A stretch of DNA of 64,000 nucleotides from Lentinula raphanica (lineage: Eukaryota; Basidiomycota; Agaricomycetes; Agaricales; Omphalotaceae). Of the stretch, positions 43,415 through 56,693 are shown one piece after another. A program made the translations under genes and the position numbers. The notes below the pieces were generated by a model. The model searched no databases. It was not told the DNA's origin and saw only the letters and a list, made by a program, of their open reading frames with translations. The number at the start of each line of letters is the position of its first letter. The stretch's first letter is position 1. The DNA lies in NCBI GenBank assembly GCA_027919835.1, contig JANVFP010000012.1, positions 806,001 through 870,000 on the forward strand, read 5' to 3'.

Positions 43415-44550
43415 ATGCCTTCAATCGAACTGCCATCATCTGAAGTTCTCCAACATCTAGTCGATGTTCACTGCCATCCCACAGATGCTCCCTTGATATC
43501 TTCCGAATCAATGCATAACCTGGACATCACCATCTGCGCGATGAGTTCAAAAGCCTCAGATCAACGGCTCGTTTACAAATTAGCCAAGTCATACCCTCAG
43601 AAGGTGGTCCCTTGCTTTGGTTTGTCGCGAACATAATATCGATGGATATGTTACACTGATCAAAGCCATTAACCAGGTTATCATCCCTGGTTCTCGCATC
43701 TAATATGTCTACGTGGTGATATATCCAAAGAAGATCATTACCGAGAGCTGTTCTGCCCTACTCAGAATGATGAAGATCTTCAAGTTCTTAACACTCTGTT
43801 AGAAGATCTTCCTGACCCCATCACCCTCGATAGTATCATCACCGAATTACGCAGCAATTTCCATGAATTTCCTAACGCGATGTTGGGCGAAGTTGGTTTG
43901 GATCGCGCATTCCGGATTCCCTACGATTATAACGCGTCTCCCCGAAAGTTGACTCCCTTCACGGTACCACTCAAACATCAAGAAATGATTCTACAAGTAC
44001 AAATGGATCTTGCAGTGGAGCTAGGCAGGAACATCAGCTTGCATAGCGTTAAATCTCACCAACCAACAATGGAACTGTTGGCTAGAATGGAATCGAAACA
44101 CGGCACAGATAGATGGAACGGAGTCAGTTTGGACTTGCACAGCTGTGGTTTCAGTCCAGAGATGTTGAAGGACATACAGGTATACCACAGTGCAGGTTCC
44201 TTGCAGATGCATGACGACCTGACATCATGATTCAATTACAGCGCCGTTACCCAAATACTTTCCTTTCACTCTCTACGGTGATTAATGGTCGGTCCCCCAA
44301 TCATCTATCGTTAATCAAGGTCTGCGATCCCCTTCGCATCCTGGTGGAGTCTGACTATAATGATGTGGATTATTGTACTGAACAAACTTGGGACATGGTT
44401 CGCACTGTGGCCGACATCAAAGGATGGTCGATTGAGACAGAGTGGAATTCAGAAGACGACTCTTCACAGCGGGGAGTTGTCCGACGGTTGGAAGAGAACT
44501 GGGTGAGATTTAAATCTGGGAACCACACCAGAAAGAAACAGACACGATAG
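43415..44550 (+). CDS. TatD-family metal-dependent hydrolase (Scn1-like)
   Basis: Exons 43415-43619, 43677-44179, 44242-44550; 338 aa. The metal ligands of the amidohydrolase-type barrel are visible: HxH in LVDVHCHPTD, Glu in MLGEVGLDR, His in NISLHSVKSH and the late Asp in LVESDYND. GYHPWFSHL is the usual second-strand motif, restored over the first intron. TatD proteins are 3'-5' DNA/RNA exonucleases; the fission yeast relative Scn1 was named as a Cut9-interacting protein. The loops are longer than in bacterial TatD. The start is the first ATG, 262 bp from the divergent Trm5 start. Confidence 0.88.
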
Positions 44551-44610
44551 ATTAGAAGTCCGTTGTAAGCAGTGACTGCGGCTTGCGACAATGTGTATAG
44601 CCGATACGTT

Positions 44611-45542
44611 TCACCACAGATAAGATAGGATGAGTATAACGCAGACCCCAATGACAACTCCTAGAATGATTGAGTCCCGTCTTCGTCTAGACTTGATCAT
44701 AGACACCAAGTTGTTGATACCCGGCATAGTGTCTATTCGGGAATTAGGCCAACATACAACAGTTGAAATTGAACAGGACGCACTTAGAACGTTGTTCATG
44801 CGAGTATTGATGCCGGACAATGAGGAACGCTGCCTGGCAAGGTCCGCACGCGTTTCGTATGCTTGACTGATTATAACAATGGACATTCTATAAAGTAGGA
44901 ACAGACGAGGAACACGCACTCGAGAAGATCATCTGTCATACGATGTGAGCTATCGATCCTGCCTCGTTCTGCTAACAATGAATCTGCAGCAGAGGATTTG
45001 TATGCGCTGCGTAAGATGGTAAACATAGAAGTTTCGTAGTATAATTTTGATACATACTCGATGTCATTCCTCACACCACTCAATAAGTTCGCCTGGTCCA
45101 AAGCTTGCTGAACACTTGCCTGTGTGGCGAAGGCTGAGCTGTGCTCTACCCAGTAGATAGGTAGCATCACTCACTTTCGTACGCTTGAGTTCCCGAGAGT
45201 TATCCTGGAACAGCTCTCTGTGTCTCTGTATTGCGCGTAACATGGACGAGGAAAGCAGTTCGGGGTCGAGCGCAGCTAGTTGTTCGTTGGTCTCTTCTAG
45301 CTGAGCGACTATGTAAGAGTGAATTCGCCAACGTTGAACAGAGTGAGATTAAGACCAACCTTTTCGAGCAACTCTTCAGCTTCCATTTCGAGATCTTTCC
45401 ATCTAGCTCTTGAACCATCGGCTTCAACATCCTCTGAGGGACGCGAGATTGTTGAGACCAGCTGCGAGTAGGAGGTGAGCTTAGTGTCGAAGAGATTTTC
45501 TAGTGTCCGGCACTGTCGATGAAGTTGTTCGTAACTGGACAT
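44611..45542 (-). CDS. GOS1: Golgi v-SNARE Gos1 (GOSR1/GS28)
   Basis: The start MSSYEQLHRQCRTLENLF at 45542 is the conserved Gos1 N-terminus. Six exons are needed and the phase works for each: exon ends at EELLEK, RELKRTK, NDI, DDLL and NNVL, the last joining to NTMPGINNL. The SNARE motif lies in the last part (QAYETRADLARQRSSLSG to NLVSMIKSRRRRDS). It is followed by the C-terminal membrane anchor IILGVVIGVCVILILSYLW, which ends the protein. It acts in ER-Golgi and intra-Golgi membrane fusion. It is convergent with the TatD-like gene, whose stop lies 60 bp away. Confidence 0.93.
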
Positions 45543-45786
45543 CGGCGCACAGAAGAGAAGAGTGATTATGTAAGTGCTAAATGGGCGCCTATGTGATAAT
45601 TGCCCTAAGCGCTAAATCGCCGATAGCCCTCCAACCATGACGCGCGAAACGACAATGTCTCTACTGCAGAATAGCATATATAAGCCTAGCTTTCCGTGCA
45701 CTGTCTGAATGTTTCTACTCGCTCGAACACTCACTCACAAACCATTTCGACCTGATTCGAACTTTTACGTCTTCCAACTTGCAAAT

Positions 45787-46537
45787 ATGTCAAACATCAA
45801 CGCTGCGGGACTCGAACCTTCTCAGTCGAAGGAACTAGAAGAACGTAGTGCTCAGCCTTTTGAACGAGAGATCATACAAGCCATCAAGGAGGTATGTATC
45901 GACATCATGCCTAACACAGCTCAGTGATCATCTCGCAAAAGATGTACACATGTTCTCCAAAAGAGGTTTGTTGTCTCTCCTCCAAATCATTTGTAATACC
46001 TACTCTGTATGTCAGAGCACGTTTGCAGTGTATGCGCCTGAAGCTGTCTTTCAAGACCCAGTTGGCATCGCAGAAGGAGCGAGCTCTATCAAAGCTCAGT
46101 TCAACGGTTTGACCAAGGTACTTACACGCCATTTCTGCAAGAATGTTCCAGTGCATAATTTTACAACATTCGAAGATCTTCCCCCGCGCAGACATTGTCA
46201 AATTTCGTATTCTCACAAATCCCCCGTCAGTGACCAAGAATACGCTGTTGATTGATCAAGACGTGGCGTACTTCAGAGACGCTAAATCCTTCAGCCCAAC
46301 CAAGGTAAACTATTACACCATGGACATTCCTTTTGAGCTCTGAATCTCCCCTGCCAGACGCTGAACTCTCTCCTCACGCTTCACTACGATGACTCTTATA
46401 AGGTGTTACGACACATTGAGGAGTGGGATCATTCCAAATCAACAACTCGCGAAGACGGGGTTTTGGGAATGTTGAACGAATATCGCAAGAAGTTCACTGC
46501 AAATATGACTGATAAGGTCGTTGGTAAAGATAATTAG
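45787..46537 (+). CDS. SnoaL/NTF2-like fold protein of unknown function
   Basis: Exons 45787-45891, 45942-45965, 46016-46117, 46176-46304, 46358-46537; 179 aa. It reads as a single NTF2-like cone-shaped domain: a helix (REIIQAIKEMYTC), STFAVYAPEAVFQDPVGIAEG, IKAQFNGLTKIFP, VKFRILTNPPS, LLIDQDVAYF and the final strands with HIEEWDH. Such domains are enzymes or ligand-binding proteins and the substrate cannot be told from sequence. No signal peptide is seen. Exon 2 is only 24 nt. The gene starts 244 bp from the divergent Gos1 start. Confidence 0.78.
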
Positions 46538-46627
46538 AATAGGATCCAGATCCTCTGAAATACGACTCATACATAGCCCACAACGTAAAATCATATCGCT
46601 TGAACATTTCCGATTCAACTTCGATAT

Positions 46628-49600
46628 TCAAAACCTGAACCAACTCTTCGCAGATTGTTCAGCTGCTAGTTTCTTTGCCTACGAACAGCGCGCATAAGTT
46701 GAGCTCCATCGCATTTACATAACGAAAACATACCTGATCTACCATGCTGCGACTACCTGACTCCAGGGAGTTAAAGCGATCTTCCAGGTCGCCCAGCATT
46801 TGACTGTATGGAAATCAACACCATCATTCAAATAGACAACTGCAATTTACCCACCCTCTTTCATTGAGAGCGGAGGTCAGCCTATCATAAAGTGAGTTCT
46901 GTGTTTCCGCAGCTTGATTCGCAATTTGGGAATGATCGTTGCCTAAGGACGGATTTCTTGGCTGTTGCATAGGCACTGGTCTATCTGGCCCACCAACTAT
47001 GAAAACAAAAAAACGTTTTTATCAGGATCGGAAATATCTGAACCATCATGTAACCTACGCAGTACATCAACTTGAACGCCGGTCATTGATTGTTGGAAGT
47101 TGAACCAAGAACCCAGCAGAGAGGTAGGCCCCACAGATACAGGTTGCGGCTGGGCAGGAATTACTGGTTTGGAGCTGAGTAAATCAATAGCTGGCGGTGT
47201 GTCAATACGCCTGAAATCGAAGAGTGTTCCATAAGTTGCTTGTCGTATGAGCCCAGTCTCTGGATCTCTGGTCCACGCGAAGTAATCCCCGGTCTCGTCA
47301 GCCGTTATCGGTCTATGTCAAACCAAATGAGATACGTTGATGCACTTGGAACTGATGACACACAGATAAGTAACTGGGGGTAGAGTCACGCTGTGCATGA
47401 ATTCAAGGTTGGGCAGAGAATAAGCGCATGCTTCATGACTCTCTGTAAAAGCCACTAGAGCATATGAGCCTGTGGAGTATTCAGGTCACATCGAGCCAAC
47501 GTTGGAGAAAATGCAACATACTCAATTTCTGGACTATCTGAACGTTCAAAACCTTGCCCATTCTATGGTTCCAATCGACTTTTCCAATACGGTCACCATT
47601 CATATTGAAATTGCAACGAACACCCTTCGATCCAGCGATTATACACATGACTGAGCCAGGATTAGATGGGTCGCTCAGCGCTGCTGCAAGCCTTGACCTA
47701 TCAGCAGGACAGCGACTTCCGTTTTTGGGATTCAGAACGAATATGGCTAAGGGGTGAGCGGGACCATCAAACTTCACTACATCTTCAGTGACGATCCAGG
47801 AGGAATCTGTCGAGCGTTCAAAAGTGAAAATTTGGAAGGTTCCCGATTCATGACCCGCTATCAGCCGAAGCGCTAGACGGTGGTCTATCAAGATAGATGC
47901 GCTGAGCGAGTTGGGACGGACACGGTAATTAGAAGGTACCTTTATATATTGGACCGATTGTCCACTCAAGGCAAACGATAGCATCGTCCTGGCCCATGTG
48001 TAAGCCAAGGGAATGTCTGCTCTTCGTTTTAATACCATGGCGTAAAATAATTGTAGGACCTCTCATATCAACCACAAACAGGGAACCATCTGCGTAAGCG
48101 ACAGCAAGAAAACCTGAAAGAATGTTAGATCAGTGTTTGTGTCCATCCAGATGATACATATCTACTAGCTTACCGATATCTGCAATAGCGCAAGCTGATA
48201 GTTGACCCCTCGTTGGTAACAAGGCAAAATACGGAGAGAATTTCGATTTACTAGAATCAGGAGAAAGGTGTTTTAAAGACACCAGTTCTGCATCGGGAAG
48301 ATCTTCGAAAGGGACAGTATTCGGTGGTGAAACGAGTCGGTAGATGATAACCAATCCTGAGGAAAATACCACCGCACACTCTAAGGAGTCTGGCGCCAAT
48401 TCGACGGTTTGAATTTTCAGTTCCGGCGTTAGTAGTTTGGACGCCACAGAAGGGGTCGTCAGGACGAGATTGGTGTCTATAGTAAGATTTGGAAGAGGAT
48501 TTGGGAACTCGCAGTCGATTGGGTCCGGTTTGAACTTGTGTAGGAGTTGGGCACTCACATCCCACAGGTGGATAGATAAATCGGCATGCCAAGTCAAAGC
48601 TATGCGAGGGGGTTGATACTGAATCAAGAGAATGTCAGAGATCACCTATAAGTTTGTTGACCGCATTCATTATACATACCTTGGAAACATGTTCAACAGG
48701 ATCTTGCCAAGCGAACCCAGCTTTTAATGAAAGGACGTGTTGAGGAACGTCTTGAATTTGGAACAAGGAAGAATACGCATCCTTAGTCACATTTCGAAGT
48801 ATGCCTTCCAATAATCCAGTAGCGCCATTGCTAAGATAGCCTGGGACTACCAGATGAGAAGGTTCATCGTTCATTTGCAAGTCTTGCAAAGTATCAGCTA
48901 GATCGTCAAGAGTGTCTTTTTCTTGATCGCCTTCTGTGTCCGGAGTCTCCTGTTGCACATCTCGGTGGCGAGCAAGTCTCGGCGGAGGAAATTCGTATGC
49001 CTCGACTATACGTGTCCCAGATTCAGATTCTCTGACAATTAAAATCGAAGTCGCATCGAAGCATCCAGCAAAGTGAGGACTCTCGCGTGGTAGTAGAAGA
49101 TAATCATGCACTGTCCCATGGGTGTCATAGAAGTAAGTATCGAGAGGTTCAACTGATGCTCGCATACTCGATCTGATGTCTGAATGCAGAGTGATGGGGG
49201 AAGGAGTCGCAGGAGGCTCTGTTGGGTTGAAAGCAGGGAACCAATGCACAGTAAGACCCGGAGAGTCTTCAGGAGTCAGACCACCCAGAATCACAAGGGC
49301 AGTTTCGCCACCTCTTGGATCGGAAGAATTTGAGAAGCCACACCATGAGAGTTTGAAGATAGGCTCTTTCTCCGTGAACAGAGGAAGCTGCCCTTTGCGA
49401 GCAAGATGTGTTTCGAGTTTCTCGGCATCTATACTTTGCACGTCAAGATCGTTGAGCGTTCGAACGAGTAAAGGCTGGTCTTCATCCTCGATGGCCCAAA
49501 ATGCTATAGATCCATCAGCGTAACCAGCTGCGAAGAAGTGGCCAGATGGATGTATTGCCATGCAAGTTGCTTCGGGACGGCGATGGGTGAGAATTTCCTA

Positions 49601-50739
49601 CCAATGAACGATGGATTGAAAAAATCTGCTAGTGCAGCAATGAACACGAACGTACCTCGGAACTATATCCAGTGCCTCCAGGAGCTCCTGGAGGGTAGAC
49701 CAGCTCGTACGTTCTCAGAGTAGTTCGTTCGCTCTGAAAATATAATCCAATTCATATATCGAGTCACATTCGACAATCAGGACGAGCAAACTCACCAGGT
49801 CGGACAGTACGATTCCTCCTAACAGACATTTCTTTCAGTGAGCAACATCATCACGATACATCATCATGGCATACCCCCGTAGACAACAAACAGGAGGTTC
49901 AAATTTCGAGGATGTACCACGGTGTCTATTGCTATTCCACTAGATAGCGGTTGAATGAATAAATTCAAGAAGGAGAGCAGGGAGATCCTCACGAGGTTGG
50001 CGTTGCAATCTCAGGCATGCCACTTGCGGCCATCTTCTCTTCGTATAATTTCCACATGTTGGGCATATAATAAGATGATTTACGGAGGCATTCCACGTCG
50101 TAAGTCTGAATTTCACCGCTCTGCAGGGCAACGAAAGCCTTTGATGAAAAGGTTTAGCAGCATCGTCCAGAAATGCGGTCATGGACAGAACCAACATGAG
50201 AATGAGAGGGTGAGATGGTTATTGAACTGGTAAGATAGTATCATGAGAGGCCTCAGCGAGAAAGCACAGATTGCTCAGCTCACTTCGACGGATTGAAGCG
50301 TGCAGTGGTCAACAATTTCGGTTGACCATAGGCCGATAGATCCCAGACATATAGTTTGTCATGGTCGTCTTCGGAGCGTCAACGCAAAGCTCAGGTAGGA
50401 CGAGTTAACGTACCAAGGCACAATAATTTGAAGGTCGAAGGTGAGATATGAAGTACCCTGACTTCGTGAGGATCAGGGAGGGTAATCCTGCATGCTACGC
50501 CTGGCTTTCCAAGCAACTCGATAGTTCCAGGAGTGGCTGTAAATACTATCAGTTTCTGCCAGTAGCAGGTAAGCGGGATGGTGCGCACCAACTGCCAAAA
50601 GACCACCTATTGGCTCATATGCGAGCGCAGTGACCTTTAATGCATAGTCAAGAGTCCTCAGTACTCCAGGTTTCCAATCTTGTGGTTCACGCAAATCGAG
50701 AGAAAGATCGATGACAGGCTCATGGTGTTTAGAAAACAT
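46628..50739 (-). CDS. Tomosyn/Sro7/Lgl family protein with C-terminal R-SNARE motif
   Basis: The start MFSKHHEPVIDLSLDLRE at 50739 leads into WD-like propeller repeats (GGLLAVGTSTGTIELLG; at 49561 HPSGHFFAAGYADGSIAFW). The Lgl-type second propeller follows, with PGLTVHWFPAF, GTVHDYLLLPRESPHF, LTWHADLSIHLWDV and VISDILLIQYQPPRIA. The 3' exons encode NSLYDRLTSALNERG, LGDLEDRFNSLESGSRSMVDQ and AKKLAAEQSAKSWFRF (stop at 46628). This matches the R-SNARE coil of tomosyn; the Arg in LEDRFNSL is the likely zero-layer residue. These proteins bind Q-SNAREs and regulate exocytosis. More than ten introns are seen and not all were placed. Confidence 0.88.
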
Positions 50740-50932
50740 GCCGATTATAATTGATGTCGTTTCCTTCGGTGACCAAGATATCGATGAGTATTTGAATGAG
50801 ATTAGACATACATAGAGTTACACACAGCTGTAACGAGTCGTGAAAGGTGAAGCTCAAGCGTGAAGATATGCGAGACGATATGCTAGTAATGATACAAAGT
50901 GTAATGTGTCCATATTATTATCAATGATGGCA

Positions 50933-53900
50933 TCATGAAAAGTCTCGCTGCGGTGCAACTGAAGATGCTCCCCGTATCTTACCCAGCCAGCTACGTTTTT
51001 TCCCATCAACAGGTTGTCCTACACTTGACAAAGGAGTTCTACTACTTGGGAACTCTGGTAAACTGGGAGAGGTTTTGATGAATACTGGATTAGAACGTTT
51101 GGGTGAGGGCATGGGTATCGTAGGTCGGTTTTGATGTCGTGTCGGAGTAAATCCTGTTTGAATACTACTGAGGACTCTCCGAACCTTGGGTGTTGTATGT
51201 TCAGATATGTTTTCACCATCTCTTGGCAGGCTTTCTGCTGTGAAAGCCTGTGGAGGAATTTCGTATCCTTCGTAGTCATCCGGTGCTCGACGTTTCTTGC
51301 TTTGCGCCGAAGAAGGCTCGGGTTTCGGTTTGTCTTTCTTAGGTGACATGGCCCTGAACACAGGCCCCAATACCGTTCGTCTCTCGGGTGTTTTGGGTCT
51401 GGGCAACGCCGAAGGCACAGACACCACTCGGTTCATTGTCCCAGATATGGTCGGAGGCGACACCTTGTCAGAAGGAATAGAGGAGTTAGGAGTACCTATT
51501 ATGGTTGTTGTTCGAGGTCGAGACGTAGAGGCAGGTATCGGAATCGGACTGGTAGAGGCAGAGGATAACGATGAAGATGACGAAACGGGGATGGTAGATG
51601 ACGATGAAGGCATACGTTGCTCGACCGTCGTTGAAGCAGGAAGCGTGGCTTTGGCCGCCACGAGTTTCGTCTGAAGGTTATTCACTTTTCGAGTGAGTGA
51701 TTCCACCTTCGTTTTCAAACTCTTGTTCTCCTTCAACAATCTGAAACATTATAAGATCACCTAGAAACAGAACTCAACTCGCAGTCACTGCTTACCCAAG
51801 TTTGACGTCGTCATTTTCCTCTATCTCCTCGCATTTCTTTCTCAACAGGTCCTCCATCTCGTTAATCCGCTCCTCTAGTTCAGCAACCACACCCTCTAGA
51901 TCAGGGCGGCTCTTCAGGGTCTCAATTTCCTGATGAAGTTGAGAGAGTTCTCTTTTGTGTTGAGCGTTTTGGAGGCTTAAGGATACCTCGGCCGTGTTGC
52001 AAGCCTTCTCGACCTTCGCCACATGGGTGTTGACGTGGTCAAGCTCATCGCGCAGGTTTGCAATTGTGCGTTCACTGGGTGGTATTCAATAGGAGTTTCT
52101 GACACGAATAGCTAAGCATACCTTTCACGTATCTGACTCTCTAGATGGCGATTCATCGATAACGATCTTTGAATGTCGGCTTCGAGCGCAGTCATGTTCT
52201 TTTGAGCGTCTTGCTTATCTACTTGTAGACTCTCAATCTGTGCAGTCGCATCTTGAATTTGTGTTTCGAGCATCGAAATGCGGCGAGACAACTCCTTGAC
52301 ACGCATTTCTGCCTGTTCTTGACTCTCCTTTGCGTCTCGAAGTGCTTCATCATTCCGTAATTGGTCCTGAGAACGACCTTCGACTTCTTGTTTCAATTTT
52401 TGCTGCAAAGCGGATGCTTCCTGTCGGGAATCTCTCGCTGCGAGCGATTCCTTGTCCAGTTGGGTCTGGGTTTTGCAAAGGGCGTTACGTGCTTCAGTGA
52501 GGAGCTCTTCGTATTTCTCGCGAGTTTTCGCCAGCTCGTCATCCTTCTTTAGGAGACAAGAATCAATATTGTCCAGTTTTTCGCGCGCTGAGGTTAATCC
52601 AGAATCCGAAGAGGCTAGACGCTCTTGGAGTTGTTGAATCTCGTCCGCGTGCTGTCGACTGGCCGCCTCTAAGCTTTCCTTCATCTCCTTCAGAAGAACC
52701 AGTTCGCGAGCTGTCTCTTCGAGCTGTTGCTCTAGTCGTGCTCTCGATTGAGCGGAATCAGCCAACCTTTGTTCGTGTTCAACCTGGGCGGAATCATGTC
52801 TGGCCTGGAGTTCATCCAAATCCGAAGTCGCTCGAACCAAGCGTGACTGCAACTGTCCAAGGTCCTCTATATGCTTCATCTTCAACTGCACCAACTCTCC
52901 TTCTAGATCACTGTTGGCTAGAAGCTGGTCCTTCTGGCTTATCTGTTGCTGGAGAGCCTCCAGAGCTACACGATACTCTGACTCTTTACTCGATAGCGAA
53001 GAGCGAGTGACCTCGAGCTCCGATTCCAATCCTTTAATTGTTTTGGTTCGCTGTTTCAGAGTGGCTGCTGTTTCCTGTTGTACAGAGTCCAATTGGGATG
53101 CGAGAGTAGCGACCTCGGCGACGCGAGATTGGAGTTGGTCTTCGAGCTGTTGAACTCTTCCAGCTAGATCGATCTTCACCTGCTCAAGATCGTGTGTAGA
53201 CAAGACGCTCCTGGCCAGTTCTTCCCGGGACGAAGCCAAGGACTCGGTGACCCGTTTTGCATCCTCCTCCGAGGAACGAAGACGCTCCCTTGCATCTTCA
53301 AGAGCTTCGTTAAGATTCTCCACATTATGCAAGGTATTATCGTGCTCTTCGAGAAGGCTTTTCATACGTGCTCGCATCTCCTCGATTTGGCCTGTCTCCA
53401 TATTCATCTTCTCTTTCGTTCTGGCCGAATTCAAGAACATGACCTCGATGATAGCCTCTTGCTCTCTGTTCCGGTCTTCCAAGAGGCTCTCCAACCGCTC
53501 AACCTTCTCCTCCAACCTTTCGACGTTCATAATCGCTTCATCCCGCTGGTCTCTTGCATCCGCACAGTCCTCGACCATAGCATCCTTCTGAGCCACTATC
53601 ATCTCCATCTCAGTCGTCATCTCGGTAAGCCTATCTTCTTGTAGCCTCAAATTTGTTTCCAATCTCCGAATGTCATGCTGTTGAATACCGATTTGCTCAG
53701 TGCGACGCAAGATTCGACCTTCGAGTTCTTCTATCTGAGAGCGGAGGGCTTTCGTGGCTTGCGTCGAGGGCATGTCAGAGAGTTGGTGAAATTGGAGTTG
53801 GGTATAGCGCGATTCGGCTTCAGTCAGCTCTTGCCGAGCAGATGCGATGTCGGAATTGAGATTAGTGACTTGGACGTTGAGGGAATCCCGTTCGGATGTG

Positions 53901-55791
53901 ACACTAGCGAGTATTTTGGAAATGTCAACTAACTGCGCGTTCAAGTGATCCACTGCAAGTCGCGACTCGTGCTGCTCTAGATTGACATTATCGTTCTTCA
54001 GACGCCATTCCGCGTCGAGAGCCGATAGGCGCGACATAGTGTCGTTCCTTTGAGCGGTGGTTTCCTCAAGCAGTTGTATTGTGGTTGTAAGCCTGCTCTC
54101 GGTTTCACGTAACCGTTCTTCCACCAAAGCGAGACTGCTAGCCTTCTCTGCGCAGGCATTGTGGAACGAGTCTGCCTGTGCTTGTGTAACCGTTCGCTCT
54201 GCCTCCAAATTACCGATGACAAGCCCGCATCCCAAGACCAATTTTTGCAGGCGCTCAACTTCCTTCCGTTCGGTTGTTATCCAGGCGGCATTTGACTGTT
54301 CATTCGCGCAAGGGATGACTCGTATCAAAGGAAAGTCATCGTGTCGATGAAGGTTGGGGGAAGTATTGAAAACAGGTGTCGCGGAGAGGGATGCAACTTT
54401 TGCTTCAAGGGCTGAGATCGTGAATTTGGACTCCATGTCGAGGAACTGTATATCCCTACGGAGATCGTCTCGCTCCCCTCGAAGGCGATCCACAGCACCG
54501 AGCAACCGCTCAATGTTGTCTAGACTCTCTTTATCGGGACTAGACGAAGGTGTAGATCTGCTGTGAGAGATATGAATAGATATGGGTTTTGAGTTTCTGA
54601 GTGAGGTGTACACACCTCTTGAGTTTTTGAAGATCTGACGAAAGGGTCCCGTTATGATTTTCGAGCCCGGAAATGATATCTCTAGCTTCGATGAGTTCAT
54701 CGAGAGCCTCTTCTTTCTCCTGTACTAGCTCAACATTTCTGCTCTCGAGCTCATCGACACGCAACGACTCTGACTTCAACATTTCCTCACATGTCTTCAA
54801 CTTCTGCCTCAGCACGGGCAGGTCGTTCGCATCTCCAACAAGCCTTTCCAAGGCTTGGATTTTTGCCTCGTCTTCATCAATCCGTTTGAGCAACTCCTCC
54901 TCCCTCTCGTAACCTCCTGGGCTACCCTGCTCTTGAAGGCATTGTAGATCCTCCTCTCTGTCTGCAAGTAGACTCTCGAGTTCTGCCACCCGGATGTTCA
55001 GGCGAGCCTCTGAAGCCATTTGATCGTTGTTCGCTCTGATTGCATCACGCCGGGCTAACTCTAGTTTGCTCTGGATGGTTTGTAGTTCTGTATTGCGAGA
55101 TACGAGAGTGCGACGGAGTTCTGCGAGCTCATTTTCAAGCGTGGTAATTCGGAGGTCGGAGATTGAGGAAGATCGGCTCCTGGGTCGTGAAGTGGGGGCA
55201 GCAGGCGAAACTACGGTGGCTCGGACAGTGGATTCGAGCTCCTTCACCCTTCCTTCAAATTTCTTCTTTTCTGCTTCGATCTTCCCAATTCGTGTCTGGT
55301 GTCCTTCCAAATCACGCGACAATGAGACTAACGTATTCTCCAGTTCCTTCGCCTCCAGGTCTTTCTGTCGAAGCTTTTCCTCTGTAGAAGCTAGAGCGTT
55401 GGACGTGTTTTGAATATTGATATTCGAGCTCTGGAGATCCGTGTTGACTTTGGCTAGAGTATTCTCGAGTTGAAGGACCAGGGAGGTTTCGTTGTTCAAC
55501 TGAAAGCAAGTACTTAGTCAAAAGACCGTCTCAGGAGGACAGTTATAGCTGTGCGGAGACGGTACCTTTTGCAAAGCATCTGTCAAAGACTGTTTCATCT
55601 CTTCCATTTCCCCCGCTCTCCTCATGAGCTCGCCCTGTTGCGCTGCAATCTGCGCATCTAGCTTTTTCGTTGGTATTTTCCGGCTCGACACAAGTAGATT
55701 TGCAACTAAACACACCTTTGCTTGCTAGTTTGTCCTTCATCGCCTGCATGCTTTCCGATACATCATTGATCCCCAAAGTGAAGATGGACAT
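50933..55791 (-). CDS. Very long coiled-coil protein of unknown function
   Basis: The start MSIFTLGINDVSESMQAMK at 55791 splices to DAQIAAQQGELMRR. Large exons follow at 55499-about 54590 and 54560-52120, then smaller ones near 52020-51790 and 51740-50933; about 1,500-1,600 residues in all. Apart from a Ser/Pro-rich segment with RPRSRSSS (about 55170), nearly the whole protein is heptad-repeat coiled coil rich in Glu, Gln, Leu and Ser. The C-terminal about 250 residues are Ser/Pro/Thr-rich and basic, with proline-directed phosphosite-like sites (SPKKDKPKP, PSPKRSN). Such a layout suits a cytoskeletal, spindle-pole or Golgi tether protein; no specific family was recognised. Confidence 0.8.
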
Positions 55792-56693
55792 GAGAGAACT
55801 TCAACAGAGTTCACAGAAAAGAAATTTAAAAGAAGACGACTCGGAGCGAGTAATTCAACGTGGGCACGTGGAGGTAGTGGTAATATCATGTGACCGCGAT
55901 GCTTGTCTCCCGGCACGTTTCGGCCGAACTCCGCATACTCATTGGTTCTCTACACCAACTTGAACTTGAACCTCCTTAGACTCTAGAGGGATCTACTTGT
56001 GTCTGCTTAGACCTGCTTAGTGCCTAACTATAAGTATGCGATGCAGGCCACTGAGCCCACGTTTTCTGATAAAGGAATGGCAAATGTCGGTATTTACCTT
56101 TTCCCGAAAACGGATAAACGAGATGGAAATTGGGAAGCCTCTCCCCATCCACAGACTTTCCATGTTCGTAGGTTATGCTTCATGATACTAGGACCAACTT
56201 CCCGATATAGCGAGGCAATTGAAGGAAAATTTGTGGAGCAGGATTATGCTCGAACAACCCGGTACCAATGAGAGGATCTAACTGTGAGTGAAGAGGGACG
56301 CTGGCAGGAATATCTGAGCTTTTGGTATCATTTCAATTACTTGTGCGATAACTTTGGAAGTCCTGTGTCCTCCCGAGGATCATGATAAATGGTGAAATTT
56401 GAAAGGTGGGAAGTACTACAAAGCAGGTACTCGGCCTGAATCCTGGAAAGTGACGTTTGAAGATTTTGCGTGATGTAATGTTTATAGATTGTATCAATAA
56501 AAGGACCAAAGCTATATAGTTCCTACTCCGAGATATCCATCGCTGGTTAGTTTCCATCTTCCATCATCACCTCTTGATTTCCTCTTTGCTGTGAAACGAG
56601 CTCGCCGGCCTCCTACATATCTTCACTGTACGCTCTTCTGGCCTTGCACTATACGAATCTTACGCGGTTCCTTTAGTACTGTGACATCTTGAA
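55792..56693. other. Intergenic, no gene recognised
   Basis: An 83-codon plus ORF (56020-56271) and a 74-codon minus ORF (56333-56557) lack any domain or splice support. Confidence 0.5.

Noticed and set aside
49176..49523. Plus-strand ORF of 115 codons
   Set aside because: Shadow of the large exon of the tomosyn-like gene on the minus strand.
53192..53644. Plus-strand ORF of 150 codons
   Set aside because: It is the antisense shadow of the coiled-coil gene, whose Glu/Leu-rich codons leave the other strand open.
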